Origin: Bacillota bacterium
Lineage (GTDB): Bacteria > Bacillota > SHA-98 > UBA4971
DNA length: 45,838 bases
Assembly: GCA_029551185.1 (NCBI GenBank)
Contig: JAKPFY010000091.1
Coordinates: 1-45,838 of the forward strand
Direction of reading: 5' to 3'
Below, piece by piece: positions 27,873 to 36,340 of the stretch (positions are counted from its first letter, which is position 1; each line of letters opens with the position of its first letter). The notes beneath the pieces were generated by a model. The model made no database searches, was not told the DNA's origin, and saw nothing but the letters and a program-made list of their open reading frames with translations. The translations under genes were made by a program, and so were the position numbers.

Positions 27873-28246
27873 TTGCAGCGTTTCATAAAGAAAAAGAAAG
27901 ATTATACAGAACACTTGCACGAATTTTCTGGCATATATTGATGCAAGTGAGTAAGAATACATTTATATAAGCTTAAGGGAAATAGGAATAACCAAGTCTA
28001 TGAACTTAAATAGAGCGTATCAGGGAGGATTTTCAATAAATTCGTCGAATTCGATAAATCAGCCCCTGTGCGATTAGGTGCCGGGGGATATCTTGTCTTA
28101 TTGTAGAAGACAGGTTCAAAATCAGCTGTGTTTCGCTAATCAGTAATGGACGCGAAATAGAGGAAAAACGTTTAATATGGCGAAATCCAACAGGAAGTAG
28201 GAGTAGCCGGTTTTCGAGGTGTGCAGGAAGAAGGGATATAAAAGTC
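27873..28246 (+). other. Gene-free leader upstream of dnaG
   Basis: About 370 AT-rich bases hold no convincing gene. Two details are visible: a weak stem TGTCTT/AAGACA near 28093-28111, and an isolated AGGGAGGA near 28021-28028 not followed by a usable start codon. It presumably contains the dnaG-rpoD promoter, which I cannot place with confidence. Confidence 0.5.
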
Positions 28247-30148
28247 ATGCGCGGCCAAGGCGAATGGCGCATTTACAGTGAAGAGGCGCTAAATGAGATC
28301 CGCGCACGAACTGATATCGTAGAAGTAGTATCAGGTTACGTCTTATTGAAGCAAGCTGGGAACACCTATAAAGGATTATGTCCGTTTCACACGGAGAAGA
28401 CACCATCTTTCACGGTATCAGCAGAAAGGCAACTTTTTTATTGCTTTGGATGCGGTGCAGGCGGAGACGTTTTCAGCTTCGTCATGAAAATCGAAAACGT
28501 GAACTTTGGGGATGCAGTAAGAATGCTCGCTGAACGGGTCGGGGTTGTGCTGTCTCAAGACGATGAGTCTCCTGAAAAGAGGGCGGCCAGGGAGAAGCGA
28601 CGTAGGCTTTATGACTGCATGGAGGCAGCTTGTCGTCATTTTGAGACTGTCTTTGCAAAAAGTCCGGATGCAAAAGATGTCAGAGACTATGTTGGGCGAC
28701 GAGGCGTTTCTGATGATACCGCAAGGTGTTTCAGACTGGGATATGCCCCAAGAGAATGGGATAGCCTTTTGAAGGCTCTTACAGGCAATGGGTTTTCGCG
28801 TGAGGAGCTTGTTTCTGCAGGTCTTATTGTGCCTTCTAAGAGCGGGAAAGGATATTATGACCGGTTCCGAGGAAGGCTTATATTCCCCATTACTGATATC
28901 TCCGGCAGGGTTATTGGCTTTGGCGGTAGGGTTCTTGACGATTCGGAGCCGAAGTACCTGAATTCCCCTGAGACAGCTCTATTTAGAAAGGGAAAGACAG
29001 TCTATGGGCTTGCCCTTGCAAAGAATTCCATCAGGAACGAATCCAAGGCTGTAATCGTTGAAGGATATATGGACGCTATTATGTGTCATCAATTCGGTTT
29101 TACGAATGTAACAGCCACTCTTGGAACCGCGCTTACTAAACAACAGGCTGAGGCTGTGTCAAGATATGCTCCCCAGGTAATCATCGCCTATGACGCTGAT
29201 GCAGCAGGGGAGGCAGCTACTCTTCGCGGTATGGAGATTCTGGCAGACGCAGGCGCAGGTGTGAAAGTAGCGGTTTTGCCTGCGGGAGAAGATCCCGATT
29301 CTATCCTGAGGAAGAAAGGTAAGGAAGCCTTCGCCGAAGTGCTGGAAGACGCAAAACCGTTGACAGCTTACAAATTATATCTTATCGCGTCCAAGACGGA
29401 TACTTCCAAGCTTGACGAGAGGGTAAAAGCTGCAAAAGAAGCAGCGCGGGTGCTTGCGAAGGTTGAGAGCGCCGTGGAGCGAACGGAGTATGCTGAGAAG
29501 GCTGCTGAGATGCTAGGAGTGTCCTGTGAGGCGATGCTTAGGGATATCGACGGATTAGTCAAAGTGTCCGGCCCCCGCAGAGTAAAAAGGCGGGATCCTG
29601 AGGTGCAGGATAGATTCGAAGTAAGTAGGTATACTAGCTTTAAGGATGATATTGCCAGATCCGGTGAGGTTGTTCAAATCCTGAAAGCTGAGAGAATGCT
29701 CTTAAGACTTATGTGGGAGAGCAAGGAAGTCTCTGAGATTGCATCGAAGAGACTCAAGTGGGCTGATCTTTCTGATGAAAGGCACAGGAAGCTTGCCCAG
29801 GCGATCCTGTCCAGTCAAGAGGCCTACCCTGAGGGTATTAAAAAAGGCAGTCTGACTCCTCGACAAGTTATCGGGCTTATAGATAACGGAGAGATTCTTG
29901 AATATGCTGCAGGAATACTTATCGGAGAAGATGAAAAACTGCCGGATAACTTGAAGAAGGCGGCTGAGGACTGCATTAATGTTATTCTTGAACACAACCT
30001 TGTGTACAGAATACGTGAGATAGAGAAAGAGCTTGCGAGTTTAAGTTGCCGAGGAGAGATGCAAAAATCGAGAGAGTTGCTAGCAGAATTAGGATACCTC
30101 AAGAAAAGAATTTCAGAAGAATTCCAACCGTTTCGTGGAACCTTATGA
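28247..30148 (+). CDS. dnaG: DNA primase DnaG
   Basis: This enzyme makes the RNA primers for chromosome replication. The 633 residues match the family. An N-terminal CHC2 zinc domain (CPFHTEKTPSFTVSAERQLFYCFGCGAGGDVFSF, about 42-76) is followed by the catalytic core (SGRVIGFGGRVLDDSEPKYLNSPET) and a TOPRIM fold (AVIVEGYMDAIMCHQFGFTNVTATLGTALT; IAYDADAAGEAATLRGMEIL). The C-terminal helical region presumably binds DnaB helicase. It directly precedes rpoD, the classical macromolecular synthesis order. Confidence 0.97.
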   Translation: MRGQGEWRIYSEEALNEIRARTDIVEVVSGYVLLKQAGNTYKGLCPFHTEKTPSFTVSAERQLFYCFGCGAGGDVFSFVMKIENVNFGDAVRMLAERVGVVLSQDDESPEKRAAREKRRRLYDCMEAACRHFETVFAKSPDAKDVRDYVGRRGVSDDTARCFRLGYAPREWDSLLKALTGNGFSREELVSAGLIVPSKSGKGYYDRFRGRLIFPITDISGRVIGFGGRVLDDSEPKYLNSPETALFRKGKTVYGLALAKNSIRNESKAVIVEGYMDAIMCHQFGFTNVTATLGTALTKQQAEAVSRYAPQVIIAYDADAAGEAATLRGMEILADAGAGVKVAVLPAGEDPDSILRKKGKEAFAEVLEDAKPLTAYKLYLIASKTDTSKLDERVKAAKEAARVLAKVESAVERTEYAEKAAEMLGVSCEAMLRDIDGLVKVSGPRRVKRRDPEVQDRFEVSRYTSFKDDIARSGEVVQILKAERMLLRLMWESKEVSEIASKRLKWADLSDERHRKLAQAILSSQEAYPEGIKKGSLTPRQVIGLIDNGEILEYAAGILIGEDEKLPDNLKKAAEDCINVILEHNLVYRIREIEKELASLSCRGEMQKSRELLAELGYLKKRISEEFQPFRGTL

Positions 30149-30188
30149 AGGCGATATGTATTAGTTTAAGCGAATTTGGGTTGCAAGG

Positions 30189-30208
30189 ACGAGAGACCGG
30201 TCTCTCGT
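30189..30208 (+). other. 20-bp perfect palindrome between dnaG and rpoD
   Basis: ACGAGAGACC followed directly by its reverse complement lies 40 bases after the dnaG stop and 24 bases before the preferred rpoD start. It could form an RNA hairpin (8-bp stem, CCGG loop) or a DNA operator. No U-tract follows. Confidence 0.75.
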
Positions 30209-30232
30209 ACATGCCAGAAAGGGGGGATAGGG

Positions 30233-31372
30233 ATGAGTGGGCCGAAGCATTTGGAAATACCTAAGGTGCTTGAGCTTATTGAGAACGGCAAGAAGACAGG
30301 AACTTTGACGCATAAAGAAATTATGGACACATTGCAGGATGTAGAGTTGACGCCTGACCAGATTGACGATGTCTACGATGCTATTGAGCGAATGGGTATT
30401 GACCTTGTTCAAGAGCCCAGTGGGAATAACAAAGCGGAAGTCGATCTCGTTAAGGCTGTGAAGGTCAAGGATGTAGATGACACTGCAAATGGAGAGGCTG
30501 TTTCTGATGAAGCTGAGGCGGAATTGTCCCTCCTTGAAGGTGTGAGTGTGGACGACCCTGTTAGGATGTACCTAAAAGAGATTGGCCGGGTCCCTCTTCT
30601 TACGGCTGAGGAAGAAGTCGATTTGGCTAAACGCATTGAAGCAGGTGACGAAGAGGCAAGACGTAAGCTTGCTGAAGCCAACCTGCGTCTTGTGGTTAGC
30701 ATAGCCAAGCGTTATGTAGGGCGGGGAATGCTTTTCCTCGATCTTATCCAAGAAGGGAATCTCGGTCTATTGAAAGCTGTCGAGAAATTCGATTACCGTA
30801 AAGGGTATAAGTTCAGTACTTATGCGACTTGGTGGATTAGACAGGCTATCACCCGAGCCATTGCTGATCAGGCAAGGACAATTCGTATCCCTGTACACAT
30901 GGTAGAGACAATAAATAAACTTATGAGGATTTCCAGGCAACTCCTCCAGGAGTACGGCAGGGAACCTTCAATAGAGGAAATCGCCGAAGCCATGGGGATG
31001 ACTGATGACAAGGTGAGGGAGATTCTAAAAATAGCCCAGGAACCGGTGTCCTTGGAGACCCCGATTGGCGAGGAAGAAGACAGTCATTTAGGGGATTTCA
31101 TTGAGGACGAAGATGTTCTGGCGCCTGTGGACGCTGTGTCATTCTATCTGTTGAAGGAACAGCTTGAAGATGTGTTAGGTACTCTTACTCCCCGTGAGGA
31201 GAGAGTGCTCAGACTAAGATTCGGCTTAGATGACGGCCGTCCCAGAACCCTTGAAGAAGTCGGACAGGAGTTCGGTGTTACGAGAGAGCGTATTCGTCAG
31301 ATAGAGGCAAAAGCTTTACGGAAACTACGGCATCCGAGCAGAAGCAAGAAGCTCAAAGATTATCTGGAATGA
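30233..31372 (+). CDS. sigA: RNA polymerase primary sigma factor SigA/RpoD
   Basis: This is the housekeeping sigma-70 factor. Region 1.1 is at the N-terminus ([29 protein letters not shown]), region 1.2 at [28 protein letters not shown], and region 2 at [72 protein letters not shown]. Region 3 follows, then region 4 with the helix-turn-helix [30 protein letters not shown]. The frame is open to 30176, but AAAGGGGGG at 30219-30226 points to the ATG at 30233 (379 residues, the usual firmicute size). Confidence 0.98.
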   Translation: MSGPKHLEIPKVLELIENGKKTGTLTHKEIMDTLQDVELTPDQIDDVYDAIERMGIDLVQEPSGNNKAEVDLVKAVKVKDVDDTANGEAVSDEAEAELSLLEGVSVDDPVRMYLKEIGRVPLLTAEEEVDLAKRIEAGDEEARRKLAEANLRLVVSIAKRYVGRGMLFLDLIQEGNLGLLKAVEKFDYRKGYKFSTYATWWIRQAITRAIADQARTIRIPVHMVETINKLMRISRQLLQEYGREPSIEEIAEAMGMTDDKVREILKIAQEPVSLETPIGEEEDSHLGDFIEDEDVLAPVDAVSFYLLKEQLEDVLGTLTPREERVLRLRFGLDDGRPRTLEEVGQEFGVTRERIRQIEAKALRKLRHPSRSKKLKDYLE

Positions 31373-31396
31373 AGCTGAAAATCTGCAAGGACTGCC

Positions 31397-31425
31397 TTGA
31401 CCCGGCTGAGAATATATTATATAAT
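31397..31425 (+). promoter_or_regulatory. Promoter of the tRNA pair
   Basis: TTGACC (31397-31402), a 17-base spacer and TATAAT (31420-31425) form a near-consensus sigma-A promoter ending 23 bases before tRNA-Asn. Confidence 0.88.
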
Positions 31426-31448
31426 GCGTGATACGAAGAGAGATTCGT

Positions 31449-31523
31449 TCCCTGGTAGCTCAATGGCAGAGCAACCGGCTGTTAACCGGTGGGTTGTAGG
31501 TTCGAATCCTACCCAGGGAGCCA
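31449..31523 (+). tRNA. tRNA-Asn (GTT)
   Basis: The acceptor arm TCCCTGG pairs with CCAGGGA, discriminator G, with an encoded CCA at the end. The anticodon stem ACCGG/CCGGT encloses the loop CTGTTAA, anticodon GTT at 31481-31483. The T arm is GTAGG TTCGAAT CCTAC. Confidence 0.95.
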
Positions 31524-31530
31524 TAATTTT

Positions 31531-31605
31531 GGGCCCATAGCTCAGCGGTAGAGCGACCGGCTCATAACCGGTTGGTCCCTGGTTCGAATCCGGGTGGGCC
31601 CACCA
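31531..31605 (+). tRNA. tRNA with CAT anticodon (elongator Met or Ile2)
   Basis: The acceptor GGGCCCA pairs with TGGGCCC, discriminator A, with an encoded CCA. The anticodon loop CTCATAA places CAT at 31563-31565. The first acceptor pair is G-C and the anticodon stem lacks the three consecutive G-C pairs of initiators, so it is not initiator tRNA. Elongator Met and lysidine-modified Ile cannot be separated by eye. Confidence 0.92.
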
Positions 31606-31620
31606 AAAGCCAAAGAGTGT

Positions 31621-31650
31621 AAGCAGGCTTCACGGTCTGCTTATTTTTTT
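31621..31650 (+). terminator. Terminator of the tRNA operon
   Basis: AAGCAGGC pairs with GTCTGCTT (one G-U pair) around TTCACG-like loop bases and is followed by ATTTTTTT. Confidence 0.9.
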
Positions 31651-31824
31651 GTCATTAAGAGGTTTATTGTAAAATAATGGATGTTGCAAAAAGGAAGGTA
31701 TTTGAGTTTTAGGAGGAACTGAACATTCTATGTAGAAATACATACAGTATCATAGTTGTAGAGCCGAGTACCAGGGTCGAAGGCCCGAGGGACCTAAGAC
31801 AGGAGGAGAAAGGGGCCTGTAAGG
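31651..31824 (+). other. Leader region upstream of the TraR/DksA-type gene
   Basis: This 174-base stretch lies between the tRNA terminator and the next gene. A promoter-like TTGTCA...TAAAAT is weak. AGGAGG at 31711-31716 is not followed by a normal start codon at a useful distance; an ATG at 31730 is followed at once by TAG. A GC-rich stretch near 31770-31800 may fold. Confidence 0.4.
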
Positions 31825-32007
31825 ATGGTTACGAGGTGCGAAATATGTGGGAGAGTCATCCCCAAAGCCAGACTGGACATTTTACCCACAACAAAACGGT
31901 GTGTAGAATGTGCCAAAAAAAACGGCACTGATATTCAAGGGAAAAGAACAGAAGTGGGGATGGATATCGAGACATATAAAGACCTTTTGGGCGCAACCAG
32001 AAGCTAA
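31825..32007 (+). CDS. TraR/DksA-type C4 zinc finger protein
   Basis: This 60-residue protein has a four-cysteine zinc finger: CEICGRVIPKARLDILPTTKRCVEC, with CxxC pairs 20 residues apart. The stretch R(V/I)PKARL(D/E)xLPTTxxCVEC is the signature of DksA/TraR-type fingers, which act on RNA polymerase in other bacteria; the coiled coil of true DksA is missing. The finger belongs near RNA polymerase by family only, and the role here is unknown. AAAGGGG precedes the ATG. The next gene, another zinc-ribbon protein, starts 65 bases later. Confidence 0.8.
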   Translation: MVTRCEICGRVIPKARLDILPTTKRCVECAKKNGTDIQGKRTEVGMDIETYKDLLGATRS

Positions 32008-32072
32008 GACTCAAAATGTGCGAATCAGGGCACGCTTGAGTTCTATTATAGCCGAAAGGGAACAGGATATAA

Positions 32073-32786
32073 ATGACAGAAATACAATCCTTGCTTAAGC
32101 TCCAAGAACTGGACATGGAGCGTCTGGCTCTTGAAACTGCGCTGGAGGAGTTGCCTGTCCAAAGAGAGATCGATAAGTTGCAGGAAAGTCTTTCTGTGTT
32201 GCAGGAAAGACTGAGCAGCGCCGGATTTGAGCTGAATCGTGTGCGTAAGGAACAGAAACACGAAGAATGGACGATCAAGGATACAACCATGACTATTGAC
32301 TCTATTTCCCGGAAGCTGTATGGCGGTGAAGTGACGAATCCCAGGGAAATTGAGAGTATGCGATGCAGGCTTAATACGCTTGAAGCAACTAAGAGAAAGT
32401 TGGAAGATGAAGTAATCGGGCTTATGGAAAAGGTGGAGGCCCTTGAGTCAGAGACCGCCGGGGTCAATCTGGAGATTCAACAGAAGGAAACAGAGGTCTG
32501 TAAACTTATAGGTAAGCGCGATTTGGAGATAGCGGAGATTTCCGCCAAACTTAAGAGTATTGCGGAAGCCAGAGAAAAGCTGCAGGTTCAAATATCTGAC
32601 TCCCTTCTTAAGAAATATGAACAGATCCTAAAGGATAGGGGAGCGCCTGTAGTAGTCCCCATCAGGGGCAATATTTGCGGAGGATGTCATGTTGCGCTTC
32701 CGAGTTCCATTATTATACTTGCCAAGCCCAACAATAAGGTTGTCAGGTGTGAAAACTGCGGTAGAATTTTATGTTGGCAGGAGTAG
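32073..32786 (+). CDS. Coiled-coil C4 zinc-ribbon protein (COG1579/CdsZ-like)
   Basis: This cytoplasmic protein of about 237 residues starts with a long coiled coil (about 1-180, many heptads such as LLKLQELDMERLALETALEEL). It ends in a zinc ribbon: GNICGGCHVALPSS and VVRCENCGRILCW, giving two CxxC pairs. This layout is the COG1579 family (zf-RING_7), recently linked to ribosome silencing or dormancy in some Gram-positive bacteria; I did not verify that for this sequence. The C-terminal coding end overlaps the longest rnhA frame. rnhA and rnpB follow, a common firmicute arrangement. Confidence 0.85.
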   Translation: MTEIQSLLKLQELDMERLALETALEELPVQREIDKLQESLSVLQERLSSAGFELNRVRKEQKHEEWTIKDTTMTIDSISRKLYGGEVTNPREIESMRCRLNTLEATKRKLEDEVIGLMEKVEALESETAGVNLEIQQKETEVCKLIGKRDLEIAEISAKLKSIAEAREKLQVQISDSLLKKYEQILKDRGAPVVVPIRGNICGGCHVALPSSIIILAKPNNKVVRCENCGRILCWQE

Positions 32787-32818
32787 GTTTTCCCTTTGAT
32801 AATCATGGAGAGGCAGTT

Positions 32819-33304
32819 TTGAGTGATAACTATATGAGCGAACCTCTCATAGAAGTGACTATATATACGGATGGGGCGTCCCGAGGTAATCCGGGTTCTG
32901 CAGGAATTGGCGCTGTTATTTTAGATGCGGATGGTTCTTGTCTTATGGAGCTTTGCGAATGGATTGGGATTGCCACGAATAACGAAGCTGAGTACATTGC
33001 TCTCATAAAAGCGCTTGAGGCAGCGAAGGCGCTTGGAGCGAGAAGGGTTAGGGTTTACGCTGACAGTGAACTCGTAGTAAGACAGTTGAAAGGGGAATAC
33101 GCTGTCAAATCACCCAGGTTGAGGCCGCTTTTTATGGAAGCGCGTCGTCTGAAGGATGAGTTCGATAAGTTTAGCATATGTCATATCAAGCGCGAGAAGA
33201 ATGCTCGCGCTGATGTCCTTGCTAATATTGGCATTGATTCCGGATCAGATAAGCCGGGCAAACCGGATTCAGACACAAATTTGACATCGGAAGAGAACAG
33301 GTGA
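32819..33304 (+). CDS. rnhA: Ribonuclease H (type I) family protein
   Basis: This is an RNase HI-fold nuclease that degrades RNA in RNA-DNA hybrids. Catalytic features are visible: IYTDGASRGNPGSAGIGAV with the first Asp, NNEAEYIALIKALEAA with the Glu, ADSELVVRQLKGEY with the second Asp, and KREKNARADVLAN with the C-terminal Asp. It is the compact form without an N-terminal hybrid-binding domain. The frame is open to 32771, but GGAGAGG at 32807-32813 fits the TTG at 32819; an ATG at 32834 is also possible. The stop lies inside the rnpB promoter. Confidence 0.92.
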   Translation: MSDNYMSEPLIEVTIYTDGASRGNPGSAGIGAVILDADGSCLMELCEWIGIATNNEAEYIALIKALEAAKALGARRVRVYADSELVVRQLKGEYAVKSPRLRPLFMEARRLKDEFDKFSICHIKREKNARADVLANIGIDSGSDKPGKPDSDTNLTSEENR

Positions 33305-33310
33305 TAAAAT
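33281..33310 (+). promoter_or_regulatory. rnpB promoter
   Basis: TTGACA (33281-33286), 18 bases, and TAAAAT (33305-33310), with TGA giving an extended -10. The -35 and spacer lie inside the last codons of rnhA. Initiation near 33317 fits the RNase P RNA 5' end. Confidence 0.85.
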
Positions 33311-33324
33311 AATTTTTAAGAATT

Positions 33325-33724
<400 letters not shown>

Positions 33725-33734
33725 TTATTTACAC

Positions 33735-33765
33735 GGTGGGCGCTTCGTAGCACGGAGCGCCCACC
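33735..33765. terminator. Strong hairpin between rnpB and leucine dehydrogenase
   Basis: GGTGGGCGCT and AGCGCCCACC form a perfect 10-bp stem with an 11-base loop between convergent transcripts. It probably ends both, but neither strand has a clear U-tract. Confidence 0.65.
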
Positions 33766-33776
33766 TGCTATGTGCG

Positions 33777-34859
33777 CTACAGAATGAGTCCTTTGCCCGG
33801 ACCTTTTCGTATTCTTGCAGAAAGCTGCGCTATTAACTCTATTCTCTCTTCAGCAAGTTTTAGGGCTGCGTTGTTAGTGGGAATCTTATCTTGCTTTGAA
33901 ATCTCAAATACTCTTAGGAGAATATCATAGATTCCTTGCGCCTTCTTCATAGCTCGCTCGCGATTATATCCATAAAGCCCGTCAGCGACATTAATGACGC
34001 CGCCGGCGTTGATTATGAAATCCGGAGCGTAAAGAATGCCTCGGTCCTCTAATGCCGCACCATGTTTGTCCTCTTTTAATTGATTGTTAGCTGAACCCGC
34101 TACCACCTTACACTTGAGTTGCGGTATCGTGTCATCATTGATTATGGCGCCAAGGGCGCATGGGGCAAAGATGTCACATGGAACTTTGTAAATCTCTTCC
34201 GGTTCTACAGCCTTAGCGCCGAATTCTTGCTCCGCTCTTTCTACTTTATCCGGGAAGATGTCACTTATAATCAGATTTGCTCCCTCTTGGTTGAGGTGTT
34301 TCGCCAGGTGATATCCGACATTGCCTGCTCCTTGGATTGCTATGGTGAGGCCTTTTAGCGAGTCATCTCCAAAGGCCGCTTTGGCGCATGCTTTTAGGCC
34401 GTGCCAGACTCCGTAGGCAGTAACAGGTCCGGGATCGCCGCTGCTTTCAGAGGAACCCCCAACCCATCTGGTTTCAGATCCGATAAGATCCACATCTTCG
34501 AGGGTTATGCCTACATCTTCGCCTGTGATGAATCTGCCTCCCAAAGTATCCACAAATCTTCCGAATGCCCTGAAAAGTCCTTCAGACTTGTCCTTTCGCG
34601 GATCGCCGATTATTACGGCTTTCCCGCCCCCAAGATTTAAGCCTGCTGCTGCACATTTGTAAGTCATACCGCGGGCGAGGCGCAATCCGTCGGTTATCGC
34701 TTCTTCTTCCGTTTTGTATGGCCACATGCGTGTGCCGCCGATTGCAGGCCCTAGTGTCGTATCGTGAATTACGATTATAGCGCGAAGCCCGGATGACTTA
34801 TGGCTACAGAATACCACTTGCTCGTAATCATGTTCTCTCATCTCTCTGATTATTTCCAT
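33777..34859 (-). CDS. Leucine dehydrogenase (Glu/Leu/Phe/Val dehydrogenase family)
   Basis: This NAD-dependent amino acid dehydrogenase interconverts branched-chain amino acids and their 2-oxo acids. The 360 residues match leucine/valine dehydrogenase rather than the longer glutamate dehydrogenase. The N-terminal domain has [47 protein letters not shown] with the catalytic lysines; the Rossmann domain has [17 protein letters not shown]; the end shows [37 protein letters not shown]. The frame runs to 35021, but GAGGAGGA at about 34870-34877 fits the ATG at 34859 and the extra N-terminal 54 residues look non-coding. It is divergent from the mutasome operon. Confidence 0.92.
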   Translation of the reverse strand: MEIIREMREHDYEQVVFCSHKSSGLRAIIVIHDTTLGPAIGGTRMWPYKTEEEAITDGLRLARGMTYKCAAAGLNLGGGKAVIIGDPRKDKSEGLFRAFGRFVDTLGGRFITGEDVGITLEDVDLIGSETRWVGGSSESSGDPGPVTAYGVWHGLKACAKAAFGDDSLKGLTIAIQGAGNVGYHLAKHLNQEGANLIISDIFPDKVERAEQEFGAKAVEPEEIYKVPCDIFAPCALGAIINDDTIPQLKCKVVAGSANNQLKEDKHGAALEDRGILYAPDFIINAGGVINVADGLYGYNRERAMKKAQGIYDILLRVFEISKQDKIPTNNAALKLAEERIELIAQLSARIRKGPGKGLIL

Positions 34860-34968
34860 TGATATATGTCCTCCTCTTCTATTCTTCTTGACTCCTCGCT
34901 GTCGGTTCGTCCTTCTTCGCATAATTTTCACTTTCAGTTCGCTAAATCCTTCTATGCCATTATCTGTC

Positions 34969-34998
34969 TTGACAGGAAAATCGGGAGAAACATATAAT
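34969..34998 (+). promoter_or_regulatory. Promoter of the imuB-like operon
   Basis: A perfect TTGACA (34969-34974) and a perfect TATAAT (34993-34998) are separated by 18 bases. Such a strong promoter needs tight repression, which the adjacent LexA box supplies. Confidence 0.9.
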
Positions 34999-35005
34999 AA
35001 TATTA

Positions 35006-35019
35006 CGAACAAGCGTTCC
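35006..35019 (+). promoter_or_regulatory. LexA (DinR) SOS box
   Basis: CGAACAAGCGTTCC matches the Bacillus-type SOS box CGAAC-RNRY-GTTCG at all but the last base, and contains perfect GAAC-N4-GTTC. It begins seven bases after the -10, covering the transcription start, so LexA would block initiation. Confidence 0.88.
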
Positions 35020-35044
35020 ATTTAATATCAAAAGGTGAGTTGGA

Positions 35045-36340
35045 ATGCCCGAAAGAATAGGCCATATTTGGTTGCCTAATTTTTATTCCTCAGTTGAAAT
35101 AAAAATAAATGAATTTTCCCCCCATGATGCAGTCTTCGCTGTTATAAAAGGACAGAAGGTCTTGGATATATCCCCCACTGCAAGGGGAAAAGGGATAAAA
35201 CCAGGAATGACCCTGCGTCAAGCTCGCCTTGTGTGCCCTGATATCAGCGTAATAGAATACACTCCACAGCGATATACAGGTTTTGCCGAGAAGATCTGGG
35301 AGGCATACGCGACATACAGTTCTGCAGTAGAACCTCTGAATGAAAGAGAGGCTTTTATTGATCTCTCCCACTGTCCCAGCATGTTCGGTGCCTTAGATGA
35401 GATTTCCAAGTATGTAGAAAGCATCATAGGAGTTTCGCCTTTATATGGGATCGCCCGTTGCAAGTTGGTATCCAGGATTATCTCAGGGATTCTTCCCGGG
35501 TCAAGGACAAAGAGCTTCCGGCACCTTACGGAGCGCATGGTTTCTTGTGAGGGGAGACACATAGGCGCAAATATTGTTACAGACAGGGAAAAGGAGTTTT
35601 TGGCGCCTCTGCCTGTAAACATGCTGTGGCCTTTGGATCCGGACATCCTCTCTTACCTTTTAAGGCTTGGGATAGGTTGTATAGGTGAAATTCAACGCAT
35701 GAATCAATCAGTCCTTGTTGATATGTTCGGCCAGGTAGGGTACGTCATTCATCAATACAGCCTGGGTATGGATTATACTAAAGTATTGCCTGTCTTTCCG
35801 CAAAATGGCGTAACATTTTCGAAAACTTTCGATTCTCCGGTTTCCAATGAAAAGATCCTCTTGGCAGTGGCAAATGAAGGCCTGTCTTCTTTGGAGAAAA
35901 AGCTTGACGCAGCCTATATGACGGTAAAGGGGCTTAAAATTGCCTTAGAATGTGACAGCGGAAGCATAATAAGCCGCAAAAAAAATCTTACGAAACAAGT
36001 AAGCATGTATGGGGGGCTGCAGCGGATATGTGAATGTCTTTTAAACGAAACCTTTGAAGGCGGGGATTTAAATGAGCCTGTACGAACGGTCTCAATTACA
36101 GCATACGGTCTTATTCCTGTAAAGACAAGTTTACAGGTGGATATGTTCGCTCCGTACGAGGTTCAGGCTTCAGCTGAGGTCATGGACGAAATTCTTTGCA
36201 AGGTGCGGGAGAGGTTCGGTCCGGGTGCTATTTTCCCTGGGAGAGAGTTGCAATTGGCGAGAAGAGATAAGCTCCTCTTAGTTTCGGAGGGTTATATTCA
36301 TGAAGAGGGTAAAAGAGTCGCTTCATGTTATAGCGGATAG
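35045..36340 (+). CDS. ImuB-like inactive Y-family polymerase homologue
   Basis: The fold is that of Y-family polymerases: palm/finger N-terminus (RIGHIWLPNFYSSVE; GKGIKPGMTLRQARLVCPDI), thumb with helix-hairpin-helix (ILSYLLRLGIGCIGEIQRM), and a little finger (SISKTF-like FSKTFDSPVS onward). The catalytic residues are changed. The Asp-x-Asp at the start of the palm is replaced by W9 and P11, and the Asp of the S-x-Asp-Glu motif is R101 in NEREAFID (E102 is kept). This is the pattern of ImuB, a non-catalytic mutasome scaffold. A clamp-binding-like motif QVDMF lies at 364-368. The ATG has AAGGTGAG upstream. The gene follows a LexA-controlled promoter and leads the operon. Confidence 0.85.
   Translation: MPERIGHIWLPNFYSSVEIKINEFSPHDAVFAVIKGQKVLDISPTARGKGIKPGMTLRQARLVCPDISVIEYTPQRYTGFAEKIWEAYATYSSAVEPLNEREAFIDLSHCPSMFGALDEISKYVESIIGVSPLYGIARCKLVSRIISGILPGSRTKSFRHLTERMVSCEGRHIGANIVTDREKEFLAPLPVNMLWPLDPDILSYLLRLGIGCIGEIQRMNQSVLVDMFGQVGYVIHQYSLGMDYTKVLPVFPQNGVTFSKTFDSPVSNEKILLAVANEGLSSLEKKLDAAYMTVKGLKIALECDSGSIISRKKNLTKQVSMYGGLQRICECLLNETFEGGDLNEPVRTVSITAYGLIPVKTSLQVDMFAPYEVQASAEVMDEILCKVRERFGPGAIFPGRELQLARRDKLLLVSEGYIHEEGKRVASCYSG

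Noticed and set aside
31531-31605. Initiator tRNA-fMet
   Set aside because: The first acceptor base pair is intact (G-C) and the anticodon stem lacks the three G-C pairs of initiators.
31725-31933. A gene starting at ATT after the orphan AGGAGG
   Set aside because: ATT starts are very rare, the product matches nothing I recognise, and the frame overlaps the zinc finger gene.
33777-35021. Leucine dehydrogenase starting at 35021
   Set aside because: The added N-terminal residues are unlike the family, and the strong ribosome site lies before the ATG at 34859. The longer frame would also run over the divergent promoter and SOS box.
35045-36340. Active DNA polymerase IV (DinB)
   Set aside because: The metal-binding aspartates are replaced by Trp, Pro and Arg, and the neighbours (DUF6504, DnaE2) fit ImuB.
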